This document shows positions 1-7,184 of a stretch of 64,000 bases of DNA, one piece after another. The stretch spans positions 511,905 through 575,904 of the forward strand of contig NZ_NXGV01000003.1 in assembly GCF_002407605.1 (NCBI RefSeq). Reading direction: 5' to 3'. The notes under the pieces are model-generated. The model did not search any database. It had not been told where the DNA came from and saw only the letters and a list, made by a program, of their open reading frames with translations. The translations under genes were made by a program, and so were the position numbers. Position 1 is the first letter of the stretch; every line of letters starts with the position of its first letter. The stretch is from Marinobacter sp. ANT_B65 (GTDB lineage Bacteria > Pseudomonadota > Gammaproteobacteria > Pseudomonadales > Oleiphilaceae).

Positions 1-279
1 TGGAGGGCTGATAACCGAGCAACGACGACAGGCAGAGCACGCCTGCCAACCGAGTCTTGCAACGGCAAGCGATGACGGAACGGTCAGACCAAGAGTGATA
101 GAGCCTGTTTAGCTCAGCGGCTATAACAAGCCGACTAACGAATGAGGCCATCACTCACACGCATCATCATCCTGGCCCGGGCAAAAGCGCCCACACAGAG
201 GCCGAATGTAGAGCTGCAGTCTCAAACCGATTCAGATTCAAGTGGCGTTGCTTGACCGCAGGGGGAGTCCATGTAGCTG
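1..279. other. Non-coding, structured segment abutting the last cassette site
   Basis: No open reading frame with a believable start or protein is seen on either strand. The segment can form several short stems, for example GGCAG/CTGCC at 31-47 and CGGCT/AGCCG at 118-133. It stops abruptly where the attC site begins with a damaged left core. It could be the end of a mobile element lying further left, but no transposase is visible in the window. Confidence 0.4.
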
Positions 280-355
280 AAATAAGCGGCGGCCCGACAG
301 GGGCGTCCGGTGGACGGCCGCCGGGCCGGGAACGAACTTAATTGACTGGTTATGA
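280..355 (-). other. attC site 1 (left core degenerate)
   Basis: The right core GTTATGA (349-355) and the family-A body (core words GCGTCCGGTGGA and GGGCCGGGAACGAA) match the other sites of this array. The left core, normally ATAACGCC, is replaced by unrelated bases near 275-283. It closes the cassette carrying the 107-aa membrane protein, whose TAA stop lies inside the right core. Confidence 0.8.
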
Positions 356-673
356 CTGTAGCCCGAAGACGATCAGAAATTTAATCCCAATGCTGGCTAC
401 GATGCCCAAAATAATGATGATATAGAACGCGAACGAATTACCGTGATACCGGTCAATGAGCCAGAAAAAGATGAAGCCAGTCAACAGATCGTAGACGAGA
501 GTGAGTCCGAGACTTGCGCCGACAAGGGCAGAAAATCCATTTATGGCGGCAAGGACCAAACCGACAACCAAGAACGAACCCGCATAAATTGCGGCAGTCT
601 GCCCAGGACGACCCGTATTCATCACGTGGCGAATGCAGTAGATCAGTATTGCTAACTTCAGAACTAAACCCAA
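350..673 (-). CDS. Cassette protein, small integral membrane protein (107 aa)
   Basis: I do not recognise a family. The protein has about four hydrophobic stretches (roughly residues 2-14, 28-45, 50-75 and 82-103), so it should sit in the inner membrane. The start is TTG at 673, chosen because a strong ribosome site (AAGGAGAGG) lies four bases upstream and no ATG is available. It is the last cassette of the left array, in the usual cassette orientation, and its stop codon overlaps the attC core. Transcription would have to come from the distant Pc promoter or a local promoter that I cannot see. Confidence 0.6.
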   Translation of the reverse strand: MGLVLKLAILIYCIRHVMNTGRPGQTAAIYAGSFLVVGLVLAAINGFSALVGASLGLTLVYDLLTGFIFFWLIDRYHGNSFAFYIIIILGIVASIGIKFLIVFGLQS

Positions 674-692
674 TTTACCTCTCCTTGGTTGT

Positions 693-796
693 CATAACGC
701 CAATATTCAGCGGCGACCTTTACGCAGCGAAGCGGAGAAAAGGGCGTCCGGTGGAGGCCCTTCAGGGCCGTAACGAACTGGAATGACTGGTTATGT
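693..796 (-). other. attC site 2
   Basis: Left core ATAACGCC (694-701), right core GTTATGT (790-796). This family-A site has a longer central region (TTTACGCAGCGAAGCGG) than sites 1, 4 and 5. It closes the Imm32-like cassette. Confidence 0.88.
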
Positions 797-1069
797 TTTT
801 GAATACGGTTTGCCACCTTTTACGGTAGGCCAACCATATACCTTAACGTGATTTACCAGCCTGCCTTTTTTGGACTGCTGTTCAGATGACAATTCATTGC
901 CACCCCATTCCCCGGTGAAATAGTGATCATGAGGAAACTCGCCAGCTTTCGCTTGTTCAGCTATTTCGAGTAGCTGCTTTGCAAAATACTCTAGACCCGC
1001 TGGATCTCCATGAACAAAAACCTGTTCACCTTCCTCGTCAGTTTCAAATGTTAGAAGATAGTCGTCCAT
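791..1069 (-). CDS. Cassette protein, Imm32-like (92 aa)
   Basis: A small acidic cytoplasmic protein with no signal peptide. Its pattern (DEEGEQVFVHGDPAGL near residues 11-26, then HDHYFTGEWGGNEL near 47-60) resembles the immunity-protein-32 family that is common in integron cassettes; I recognise this by eye only. Members are proposed to neutralise polymorphic toxins, but no toxin gene is nearby, so an orphan immunity role is inference. The start is ATG at 1069 with AGGAAG just upstream. Its TAA stop is inside the attC core. Confidence 0.6.
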   Translation of the reverse strand: MDDYLLTFETDEEGEQVFVHGDPAGLEYFAKQLLEIAEQAKAGEFPHDHYFTGEWGGNELSSEQQSKKGRLVNHVKVYGWPTVKGGKPYSKT

Positions 1070-1083
1070 ACTTCCTCAGAAAA

Positions 1084-1166
1084 CATAACGCTTGCAGTAT
1101 GCGCGACTGCGGAATGGAGCCGAAGGCGCAATGTAGTAGGCGTCGCCGTGCCTGCACTGGTTATGT
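1084..1166 (-). other. attC site 3
   Basis: Left core ATAACGC (1085-1091), right core GTTATGT (1160-1166). Its body (GCAGTATG, AGCCGAAGGCGCAATGTAG, GTCGCCGTGCCTGCACT) differs from its neighbours and nearly repeats the sites at 8041 and 8841 in the second array. Confidence 0.87.
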
Positions 1167-1170
1167 GGAC

Positions 1171-1497
1171 TCATCCCCGCCATTTTCTGAAAACCTCCTC
1201 CACTTGGCCCTTTGAAGCTGAAACCCACTGGGCAAGCTCTGCATCTTTGCGATGCGGATAGCCAAGGAGGTTGGCAAAGGTATTGTTGATTACCAACCAA
1301 GAGTCATCATTACCACCCTCACTTTCATCAAACTCATCAACGAGGGGGAACTGTTTTGCTACCTGACGAACAACTTCACGATCAACACCGAAAAGTGTGT
1401 GAAACTCCCAATCCTCGAAGAATTTACCGTCAGCGGCAGCATCCAAGCATTGCTGAACCATCTTCAATTCAGCTTCTGTCAAATCAGATAGCGGCAT
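1171..1497 (-). CDS. Cassette protein of unknown function (108 aa)
   Basis: A soluble acidic protein that I do not recognise. The N-terminal half reads like a helical pair (MPLSDLTEAELKMVQQCLDA, then EDWEFHTLFGVDREVVRQVA). The C-terminal half contains a conserved-looking NNTFANLLGYPH segment. No signal peptide or membrane helix is visible. The start is ATG at 1497; no clear ribosome site precedes it. The stop is TGA just outside the attC core. Confidence 0.6.
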   Translation of the reverse strand: MPLSDLTEAELKMVQQCLDAAADGKFFEDWEFHTLFGVDREVVRQVAKQFPLVDEFDESEGGNDDSWLVINNTFANLLGYPHRKDAELAQWVSASKGQVEEVFRKWRG

Positions 1498-1510
1498 TGG
1501 CTATACCCAC

Positions 1511-1595
1511 ATAACGCCTAAATTAAGCGGCGACCCGACAGGGGCGTCCGGTGGACGGCCACAGGCCGGGAACGAACTTGAATGACTGGTTAGCA
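1511..1595 (-). other. attC site 4
   Basis: Left core ATAACGCC (1511-1518), right core GTTAGCA (1589-1595). Family-A body, almost identical to site 1. Confidence 0.9.
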
Positions 1596-1865
1596 CTCCG
1601 GAACCTGATAAATGCGATAGTCACGCGGCCCAGACCAAGTTATCGCGGTGAATGAGAAATCCATCTGCCCTTGCTCCTGAAGTTGCTGAAGCACCGCTGC
1701 GGGTGGCCACCCACTCGGAGCGTCTACAAAGGCATACCCTTGTGCCGACAACTGCTTTACCAGCACAACTAACCTGGCGATGTCCTGGAACGGAATTTCT
1801 CGTTCAGGGACGTCAGCTGTTTTTAGGATCCCGCCTTGAATGCTAGTGACATATTTTTGAGTCAT
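1590..1865 (-). CDS. Cassette protein of unknown function (91 aa)
   Basis: A small soluble protein; no family is recognised. The middle (EIPFQDIARLVVLVKQLSAQ, residues about 23-42) is a probable amphipathic helix, followed by a Pro/Trp-rich turn and a short beta-rich tail ending RIYQVPEC. The start is ATG at 1865 with AAAGAG upstream. The TAA stop overlaps the attC core. Confidence 0.6.
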   Translation of the reverse strand: MTQKYVTSIQGGILKTADVPEREIPFQDIARLVVLVKQLSAQGYAFVDAPSGWPPAAVLQQLQEQGQMDFSFTAITWSGPRDYRIYQVPEC

Positions 1866-1876
1866 GGCTCTTTGGT

Positions 1877-1960
1877 GCTAACGCTTGCATAAACGGCGCC
1901 AGACTAGGGCGTCCGGTGGAGGCCCTCCGGGCCGGAACGAATTTAATGCACTGGTTATAT
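1877..1960 (-). other. attC site 5
   Basis: Left core GCTAACGC (1877-1884), right core GTTATAT (1954-1960). Family-A body with GCGTCCGGTGGAGGCCC and GGGCCGGAACGAA. Confidence 0.9.
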
Positions 1961-2281
1961 TTTTCCAACTTCGGCATCCGACTCTCGCTCGCCACGCAGC
2001 ACCAAATATAGCAGCGGTCCAGCAGATACAAACACCGCTGTTACGACGAAAAACGGAATGAGATAGCCCAAACCTTTGCCACGGCTTTTGGCATCCTGGT
2101 ACATCCAGACACAAGACAGCGCTGCTAGAATGTAGAGATCAATGACAACCTGGGCGGTGTCTGGGCGGGACATGAGCTGGGCACCGAAAGCCAGAAGTGA
2201 CTGGTCTGCGCCTGCCATAACCCAAAAGGTGAAGCCCATGAAAAGGCAAAGAACGACTAGGGGTAACGTGGATACTCTCAT
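1955..2281 (-). CDS. Cassette membrane protein, DUF2834-like (108 aa)
   Basis: Three hydrophobic segments (about residues 5-23, 46-60 and 74-95) and the pattern WMYQDAKSRGKG followed by a GPLLYLVLR end resemble the DUF2834 family of small membrane proteins, whose role is unknown. The start is ATG at 2281, not the longer frame, because AAGGAAGAG precedes it at the right distance. The TAA stop is inside the attC core. It is a typical small membrane-protein cassette with no neighbour that suggests a job. Confidence 0.6.
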   Translation of the reverse strand: MRVSTLPLVVLCLFMGFTFWVMAGADQSLLAFGAQLMSRPDTAQVVIDLYILAALSCVWMYQDAKSRGKGLGYLIPFFVVTAVFVSAGPLLYLVLRGERESDAEVGKI

Positions 2282-2309
2282 GCTCTTCCTTGATTGAGGC
2301 TTAAGAAAT

Positions 2310-2379
2310 ATAACGCCAGCGGTAATGGGCGGCAACGGAGCGGAGCGCAGTTGGCGTCCCGTTGACCGCCTTGTTGTGC
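2310..2379 (-). other. attC site 6
   Basis: Left core ATAACGCC (2310-2317), right core GTTGTGC (2373-2379, an imperfect core). A short site with an unrelated body (GGAGCGGAGCGCAG), closer to the class of site 9. Confidence 0.8.
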
Positions 2380-2380
2380 G

Positions 2381-2866
2381 TCATTCGCCATACTCCTCCG
2401 TGATTTTCCTCAACCTCTCCTTATACTCTATCTCGATATCCGGGCCGCACCTACCTACCTGATCTTCGAAAATGGGATTCAACGCTGTCTGATAATAGCC
2501 GCCACTCGAATCAATTGACTGAATCGTGTACTCGGTGCGCCACTCCCACATATTTTTAGTAGGCACAAAGGTAAAGTCGGTGCCTTTGCCCCAACGTGCA
2601 ATATCTTCCCCCGATCCATCCAAATTTCTGAATTTACAATAAAAGTATGAGCCTTCATCAGATTGTGACTCGGCAGCCCCGGGGTTACTTGGGTTCTCAC
2701 TAGTACATTCAGCTTGGCTGATGTCGAACTCTTCACAGCAGCTAATTTGGCTCGTTCGGTCTGAGTAGGCGAGGCATACCCTCAAGTCCATATTGTCTAC
2801 CGACCCCAAAGCTAACGGGAGGTAAAACAAGCAAACAATGAATAATGGCAGTGTAATTCGCAACAC
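2381..2866 (-). CDS. Cassette protein, predicted secreted, Cys-containing (161 aa)
   Basis: The N-terminus is a clear signal peptide (hydrophobic residues 3-21, ending LALGS), so the product is probably periplasmic. The mature part holds several cysteines (near residues 30, 43-44, 54, 77 and 139), compatible with disulfides. No domain is recognised. The start is GTG at 2866, supported by AAGGAG about nine bases upstream. The stop is TGA next to the attC core. Confidence 0.6.
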   Translation of the reverse strand: MLRITLPLFIVCLFYLPLALGSVDNMDLRVCLAYSDRTSQISCCEEFDISQAECTSENPSNPGAAESQSDEGSYFYCKFRNLDGSGEDIARWGKGTDFTFVPTKNMWEWRTEYTIQSIDSSGGYYQTALNPIFEDQVGRCGPDIEIEYKERLRKITEEYGE

Positions 2867-2909
2867 CCGAAAGGCTCCTTCCTATTGTTTTGTTCCATGT
2901 ATCGGTACC

Positions 2910-3013
2910 GCACAACGCCTGCATAAACGGCGGCTTTTGCGTAGCGAAGCGAAGAAAAAGCCGTCCGGTGGAGGCCCTTTAGGGCCGGAACGTATTTAAT
3001 GCACTGGTTATAC
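2910..3013 (-). other. attC site 7
   Basis: Left core CACAACGCC (2911-2919), right core GTTATAC (3007-3013). Family-A body with the longer GCGTAGCGAAGCG centre seen also in site 2. Confidence 0.88.
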
Positions 3014-3014
3014 G

Positions 3015-3299
3015 CTACTCAATGTCGATACCCGTGCCATCATTTGATGAAGCGGATGAGCCTCGATTCATGCGTGATCGGCAATCACCGTTTGGGAGAT
3101 CCAAAACCGAACTTCCGGAATCGAGCTTTTGTTTCCCACCCTCGCTGCTTGCCCACGGCCAAATGCCCGAAAATAAAATAAGCCCCACAAAGCCAACAAG
3201 AAAGAATATCTCCACCTGTTCGCTAAACAAACCAAACAAAGCCAGACCAACTGAGCCGGCAAGAATTAATGCTGCAATTGCCTTTCGAACTTTAAGCAC
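3015..3299 (-). CDS. Cassette membrane protein of unknown function (94 aa)
   Basis: Two hydrophobic segments (about residues 8-24 and 31-50) are followed by a polar Ser/Gly-rich tail. No family is recognised. The start is GTG at 3299; only a weak purine-rich stretch precedes it, so the start is uncertain. The stop TAG lies just outside the attC core. Confidence 0.5.
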   Translation of the reverse strand: MLKVRKAIAALILAGSVGLALFGLFSEQVEIFFLVGFVGLILFSGIWPWASSEGGKQKLDSGSSVLDLPNGDCRSRMNRGSSASSNDGTGIDIE

Positions 3300-3320
3300 T
3301 TCGTCTCGGACCTATTTCCG

Positions 3321-3406
3321 TATAACGCCACCAATAAACGGCGCCCTGACAAGGGCGTCCGGTGGAGGCCCATCGGGCCGGAACGAATTTGATTGCCTTG
3401 TTACGT
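3321..3406 (-). other. attC site 8
   Basis: Left core ATAACGCC (3322-3329), right core GTTACGT (3400-3406). Family-A body. Confidence 0.9.
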
Positions 3407-3739
3407 TTTGAGTCTGGCATGGAGGTCCTCCGTTGTGTAGGTGAGGGACTCTTGCCCATAGCGGGGTGAAGCCAAAACATCGACGATTTGTAGGCTCGAT
3501 GAACCCAACCAGGCAGCACCCAGGAAATTGCTCATCGGCACGAATACCGGGGACAACCCTTTTTGGCTCAAATTCTCGGCGAACACTTCTGCTTTTTCTG
3601 CTGAAGACCAGACAGGAAGCCCCCTGCCACCCTCCGCTTGTAGTGCGTAAAGCGATTGGCCGGCCGTTAACACCCAAACACCGTCTTGCTCCTGAACAGA
3701 GGCGATAAATTCGCGATCACCGATGATTTCTACATTCAT
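3401..3739 (-). CDS. Cassette protein, DUF2750-like (112 aa)
   Basis: The spacing of motifs fits the DUF2750 family: an early FIASVQEQDGVWVL stretch (about residues 11-24), a central LPVWSSAEKAEVFAEN (about 41-56), and a late PMSNFLGAAWL (about 68-78). The function of that family is unknown. The protein is soluble, with no signal. The start is ATG at 3739 without a strong ribosome site. Its TAA stop overlaps the attC core. Confidence 0.65.
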   Translation of the reverse strand: MNVEIIGDREFIASVQEQDGVWVLTAGQSLYALQAEGGRGLPVWSSAEKAEVFAENLSQKGLSPVFVPMSNFLGAAWLGSSSLQIVDVLASPRYGQESLTYTTEDLHARLKT

Positions 3740-3770
3740 TCAAATACTCGATGCTTTGTCGACGACGAAA

Positions 3771-3841
3771 CGTAACGCCTACATTTGCGGCTGGTTTGGA
3801 GCGCAGCGGAAAACCAGTCCGCCAACATGTACTTGTTAGGC
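3771..3841 (-). other. attC site 9 (first cassette)
   Basis: Left core GTAACGCC (3772-3779) and right core GTTAGGC (3835-3841); on the minus strand the right core reads GCCTAAC, a perfect match to RYYYAAC. A short site with the common GGAGCGCAGCGGAAAACC body. It closes the first cassette of the left array. Confidence 0.9.
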
Positions 3842-3845
3842 AATT

Positions 3846-4391
3846 TCATTCACTCCACTTGGCCTTAATGTGTTTTCCCGAGCCTTTTCCAAAGCTCTTT
3901 CGATCGAGCATTTTGGCTTTAAACTCGAAGTCTTTGCTGATTTTCACAATTAGAAGTTTGCTGAAATTACCGGCCCGCTTAACTAGCACAGAATTGCCGG
4001 TCTTAAATGGGCTAATTGTTTTTATTTCGACAAAATCATTTCCTAATTTGCCGTCGGAGCCTTGTGTATACGGTTTATGTCTTTTGATTCCGTATTTCGC
4101 TTCACCATATAGCTCGCCAAGCTCTCCATAAATTGGCAGATGCCGACCTGTTACTTCGAAGTAATTTCGGGCGCTTTCAATCAATTCACCTAGCAACTCC
4201 CAAAGCTCTAGAGTTGTTGGGTTCTTTGGCCCACTATCAGAATCCCAGCCCGCTTCATCGTCAATAAACTCTTCGATGTTATCCCAATCGCCATGCTCCC
4301 AAGGGTTATATCCACAAGCAGCAGCATCCGCTATCTGCTCTGGGCTATAGCCCTCATTATGCATGTCGTGCAGAAAGTCCCAGTCGCTCAT
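3846..4391 (-). CDS. First-position cassette protein, possible nuclease-like fold (181 aa)
   Basis: A soluble protein with an acidic N-terminal third containing PEQIADAAACGYNPWEHGD (about residues 16-34). The C-terminal half has GNDFVEIKT (about 117-125) followed by alternating strands and many lysines. D-x2-E-x-K is the spacing of a PD-(D/E)XK active site, so a nuclease-like fold is possible, but the match is weak and the function is unknown. The start is ATG at 4391, with AGAGGA upstream; the longer frame to 4433 crosses the cassette boundary. It lies directly behind the Pc-like promoter and should be the best-expressed cassette of this array. Confidence 0.6.
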   Translation of the reverse strand: MSDWDFLHDMHNEGYSPEQIADAAACGYNPWEHGDWDNIEEFIDDEAGWDSDSGPKNPTTLELWELLGELIESARNYFEVTGRHLPIYGELGELYGEAKYGIKRHKPYTQGSDGKLGNDFVEIKTISPFKTGNSVLVKRAGNFSKLLIVKISKDFEFKAKMLDRKSFGKGSGKHIKAKWSE

Positions 4392-4402
4392 ATGTTCCTC
4401 TT

Positions 4403-4515
4403 GCCTAACAGCTAATTCAACGACAAATGACATCTATCCAAACGCGTATATTTCCCAACGTTGCACATGCCACTCATCAAATTTTTCTTTGTTATCAAAA
4501 AAATACCTACCCTGA
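4403..4515 (-). other. attI: attI site (probable) with its cassette junction
   Basis: On the minus strand GTTAGGC (4409-4403) is a perfect core between intI and the first cassette, exactly where attI must be. The region upstream to the Pc -10 box is AT-rich and has no gene. The outer limit of attI is inferred. Confidence 0.65.
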
Positions 4516-4544
4516 AAGATAGTCTGGCTGGAAATGAGCGTCAA
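4516..4544 (-). promoter_or_regulatory. Cassette promoter Pc
   Basis: On the minus strand TTGACG (4544-4539), 17 bases, then TATCTT (4521-4516). This is a near-consensus sigma-70 promoter pointing into the cassette array, in the position expected for Pc. Confidence 0.7.
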
Positions 4545-4714
4545 TTATCGGGTTTCCCCAACATATCTGTTCGCTTATCTCCAATCACTCATCAGTAACT
4601 ATTTCATATTTTTCATAGGGTTGTAAGGATACCTCCTTCAAAACCAAGCGTTTTGCGACAGTTGTCGTATATCTCCGTTTTTCACCGTGCAATTACGGCA
4701 ATCAGCACCCAAAA

Positions 4715-4734
4715 TACTGTATATAAAAACAGTA
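4715..4734 (+). promoter_or_regulatory. LexA (SOS) operator upstream of intI
   Basis: TACTGTATATAAAAACAGTA is a perfect CTGT-N8-ACAG SOS box. It ends 14 bases before the intI start codon, overlapping where RNA polymerase would sit. LexA control of integron integrases is well known in this group of bacteria. Confidence 0.9.
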
Positions 4735-4748
4735 TGGAGGCTCAGCTT

Positions 4749-5156
4749 ATGATCATGGATATACCACCGAAACTTCCAGATAATCCCACCCGCTTCATGG
4801 ATCAGCTCAGGGCGTTGATTCGCAGCCGGTATATGGCCTACAGAACGGAGCAAACATACTGCCGCTGGATGAGTTGTCATTTGAAATGGCAAGAAAACCG
4901 CAGCGCTTGCCCACAGTTGGATCGCGGCGTTCAACGGGCCATCAGTGCAGCCATCCGTGAAGCAGGTATATATAAACAGGCAAACAGCCACACCCTGCGC
5001 CACAGCTTTGCTACCCGGCTACTGGAAGCCGGCTACGATATCCGCACTATTCAGAAGCTACTTGGTCATGCTGATGTGCGTACAACCGAAATTTATACTC
5101 ATGTAGTTCGCAAAGGTGGTTTTGGCGTACGCAGCCCTGTGGACGATGGTTTTTAA
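4749..5156 (+). pseudogene. intI: Integron integrase intI with a large internal deletion
   Basis: The first 45 residues match the N-terminal DNA-binding part of IntI ([20 protein letters not shown]). The last 80 match its catalytic end: [20 protein letters not shown], then [14 protein letters not shown] with the nucleophile Tyr. The product is 135 aa against the usual 320 or so. The missing part holds the box I Arg and the IntI-specific helix, so it cannot be an active recombinase. The join keeps the reading frame open. GGAGG at 4736-4740 supports ATG 4749. Orientation, away from the cassettes, and the LexA box confirm that this is the integrase of the left array. Confidence 0.9.
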
Positions 5157-5428
5157 CTTTCCCAGTTACTCGCCGGTATCCGTTTCACATGAATATGGCT
5201 GATAAGCCGGACGGTGGGGCGAATAAGGAACTGGAAACTGCCAATGATGAACATCCAGACGGCCACCCTTTCATATTCGGGGTACAGGAACAGAATGCTG
5301 CCAAAAAGAAACCAGATGGCGATAAAGAAATCATTAATGATGCTGATCACCTCGTAGCGGCGGCGAATGATCAGCTCTTCATGCCCCAGTTTGAAGGTCA
5401 AGGGGTTGTCGGTTCTGCTTTTAACCAT
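5153..5428 (-). CDS. YrhK-family membrane protein (91 aa)
   Basis: Two hydrophobic segments (about residues 29-47 and 55-72) and the pattern [19 protein letters not shown] followed by FLIRP near residue 72 match the small YrhK family, whose role is unknown. ATG at 5428 is preferred over 5449 because AGGAGCAGGA lies just before it, inside the longer frame. The gene converges on the broken intI and overlaps its end by four bases. Confidence 0.75.
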   Translation of the reverse strand: MVKSRTDNPLTFKLGHEELIIRRRYEVISIINDFFIAIWFLFGSILFLYPEYERVAVWMFIIGSFQFLIRPTVRLISHIHVKRIPASNWES

Positions 5429-5550
5429 AGTAAATCCTGCTCCTGTCATGTAGATGTCGGAAATCCGCTTACACCGATGTCTGATGTCCGGTCGCGCTGA
5501 GAATCAGGAGCTTTGCCCTGGGTCGAAGCTCAGAGAAATTAAGAAAGCTA

Positions 5551-5579
5551 TTGACACTTCGGCTCTCCGTACATAATAT
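5551..5579 (+). promoter_or_regulatory. Promoter of tRNA-Met
   Basis: TTGACA (5551-5556), 17 bases, TAATAT (5574-5579). This is close to the consensus and begins transcription a little ahead of the tRNA. Confidence 0.8.
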
Positions 5580-5606
5580 ACGCGCCGCTTCCTTTGGTGA
5601 AGCGAT

Positions 5607-5683
5607 GGCAAGGTAGCTCAGTTGGTTAGAGCACAGCACTCATAATGCTGGGGTCGGCGGTTCAACTCCGCCCCTTGCTACCA
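5607..5683 (+). tRNA. tRNA-Met (CAT), elongator
   Basis: A 77-base gene with encoded CCA. The acceptor stem pairs GGCAAGG with CCTTGCT (one G-U), the anticodon CAT is at 5641-5643, and the T-loop is GGTTCAACTCC. The body resembles elongator rather than initiator tRNA-Met (TAGCTCAG-TTGG-TTAGAGC). Its 3' half is the left attachment repeat of the island; the island end has rebuilt an intact tRNA. Confidence 0.95.
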
Positions 5684-5684
5684 A
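5639..5684 (+). repeat. attL of the tRNA-Met island
   Basis: A 46-bp segment from the anticodon loop to just past CCA. It recurs at 13330-13375 with two mismatches, in direct orientation. Confidence 0.88.
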
Positions 5685-5687
5685 ATT

Positions 5688-5720
5688 CAAAGGGTTACGA
5701 CGCAAGTCGTGGCCCTTTTT
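5688..5720 (+). terminator. Terminator after tRNA-Met
   Basis: AAGGG-TTACGAC, a GCAA loop, GTCGTGG-CCCTT, then eight T. Confidence 0.75.
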
Positions 5721-5818
5721 TTTATGGTTGCCCCCTTTTTGTCCCCCGCTGCCCCAGGCGGTGCTAATATCTCACCCACCGCTTTTATCGCAAGCAAGAT
5801 AACCATAAGGAAGTGACA

Positions 5819-6103
5819 TTGAAGAACCTCATTCTGATTGCTCTGGTCGCCTTTGGAGCATGGCAGTTCTATCAGTCGAAGCAACCCGAAAGCCAACCCA
5901 CCCCAGTAGCTAATCCAATGGCGGGACATCAAGCATTGATTGAGGAATCTAAGCGGGTGACGAGCTTTAATTGTGACGGTCGGCAGCACTGCAGTCAGAT
6001 GAATTCGAGGGCAGAGGCAGTGTTCTTCATCCGGAACTGCCCAAACACGAAGATGGACGGTGACCGTGACGGCATCCCCTGTGAAAACGATTCCAGGTTC
6101 TAA
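5819..6103 (+). CDS. Excalibur calcium-binding domain protein (94 aa)
   Basis: An N-terminal hydrophobic helix (about residues 3-16) anchors or exports the protein. The C-terminus (FFIRNCPNTKMDGDRDGIPC, about residues 70-89) is the excalibur motif DxDxDGxxCE with paired cysteines, a probable Ca2+-binding extracytoplasmic module. The start TTG at 5819 is preferred over GTG 5813 because AAGGAAG is then seven bases away. It is the first gene inside the island, next to the tRNA junction. Function beyond calcium binding is unknown. Confidence 0.75.
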   Translation: MKNLILIALVAFGAWQFYQSKQPESQPTPVANPMAGHQALIEESKRVTSFNCDGRQHCSQMNSRAEAVFFIRNCPNTKMDGDRDGIPCENDSRF

Positions 6104-6115
6104 CCTTTTCCAGAA

Positions 6116-6626
6116 TCAAAGTTGAGAGACCGGCGATAGCCTTCTGGCCGACTCAAGATGACCCGGTGACAGATGCGCATACTTCATGGTCATCGTGATG
6201 TTCCCATGGCCAAGAATGCGCTGAAGCGTGAGGATGTGGGTGAGCTGCTGTGGCGTCGAAAATCCACACCGCTTATACGCTGCCCGAAATGCCGATCGGC
6301 AAGGACCGAATAACCGCCCTGGTCCAGGTAAAGCATGTTCCCGGATCTGTTCCTGGATCTTGGGATCGATGGGTACTGCCCTGCTCTTTCCGTTCTTTGT
6401 ATCCCGGAAGATGACTTTACCAGTGACAAAACCCGAATTGGTAAGAGTTTCCGCTTCAATCCAGCGCGCACCCGTCGCGAGACAAATCATAGCAACCGAC
6501 CAGACAAACGATACTTGGCATCCTTCAACGTATGGCCGTGATAGTCGTACCATTTCTTACCCTGGGCCCTTCTCTGCCTTCCGGATAGAAATCGACTTTC
6601 CAGCCGTGGTCATTTTTTGAAATCAC
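6116..6626 (-). pseudogene. Phage-type tyrosine integrase, frameshifted and deleted
   Basis: The GTG at 6626 opens a typical N-terminal arm (NDHGWKVDFYPEGREGPRVR), which then runs out of frame. The catalytic part continues in another frame with MICLATGARWIEAETL (box I Arg) and ILGHGNITMTMKYAHLSP (box III and Tyr). Between LTH and ILTLQ the usual LRHTFAS box II segment is missing. The core-binding domain is also lost. The gene lies beside attL, where an island integrase is expected. It cannot be active, so the island can no longer excise by its own enzyme. Confidence 0.85.
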
Positions 6627-6878
6627 GCCGCTACCTTAGTCAATAATCGTCGCCTTGTGAGTCCGTCCTGGACGAGCTGGAAGAGGAAGTGAAGGTCACT
6701 CATGCCGTTGTGGACGCTGACGGTTTTTGCGCGGGTGACGAAGTGCTGGGGTAAATCCTGGGGAAGTTTCGATCTTTACGTGAGTGCCCAGAGCATCGGC
6801 TTCAGCGTAGAAGTTCTGAATCAGTATCGTCATAGCCTGCTTCGTATTCCAGAGCTACCTCTGAGAGGACCTCAGGCT
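6627..6878. other. Degenerate island DNA, no intact gene
   Basis: Only short minus-strand open stretches are seen, such as a run of about 45 codons beginning MTILIQNFYAEADALG near 6830. None has both a good start and a recognisable product. It looks like remains of deleted island genes. Confidence 0.5.
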
Positions 6879-7034
6879 TCAATCTTCCCTGAAACAGTTG
6901 TCGGACGGTACAACCCCAGCCCAAAGGACATTCACATGGCTGAGATCAATCTGGCGCGCGTCAGGGCCGATGAAAAGCCCCCCTTTCCCGACCTCACCGG
7001 TCAGGACATTGAAACGTTCAAAATCGTGAATCAT
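6879..7034 (-). CDS. Short open frame, probably a truncated gene (51 aa)
   Basis: ATG at 7034 has a strong ribosome site (AAAGGAG) eight bases upstream. The 51-aa product begins MIHDFERFNVLTGEVGKGG and is not recognised. It stops in the degenerate stretch next to the dead integrase, so it may be the front of a longer lost gene. Confidence 0.35.
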   Translation of the reverse strand: MIHDFERFNVLTGEVGKGGLFIGPDARQIDLSHVNVLWAGVVPSDNCFRED

Positions 7035-7184
7035 ATCTGATGCTCCTTTCTGTCTGTTATTGAACCGAAGATTCGGTATCTGTGAGACGTGCTTAAAAGT
7101 TAGACAGTCCCGCCGAGGGATAGCAATCACCAAATTAGTTATGGAAAAATGGTTCCAGAATCGGCCAGACTGAAGGATATGGTC

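Noticed and set aside
6702..7040. Plus-strand open frame of 112 codons in the island
   Set aside because: No ribosome site or recognisable product, and it overlaps degenerate minus-strand DNA.
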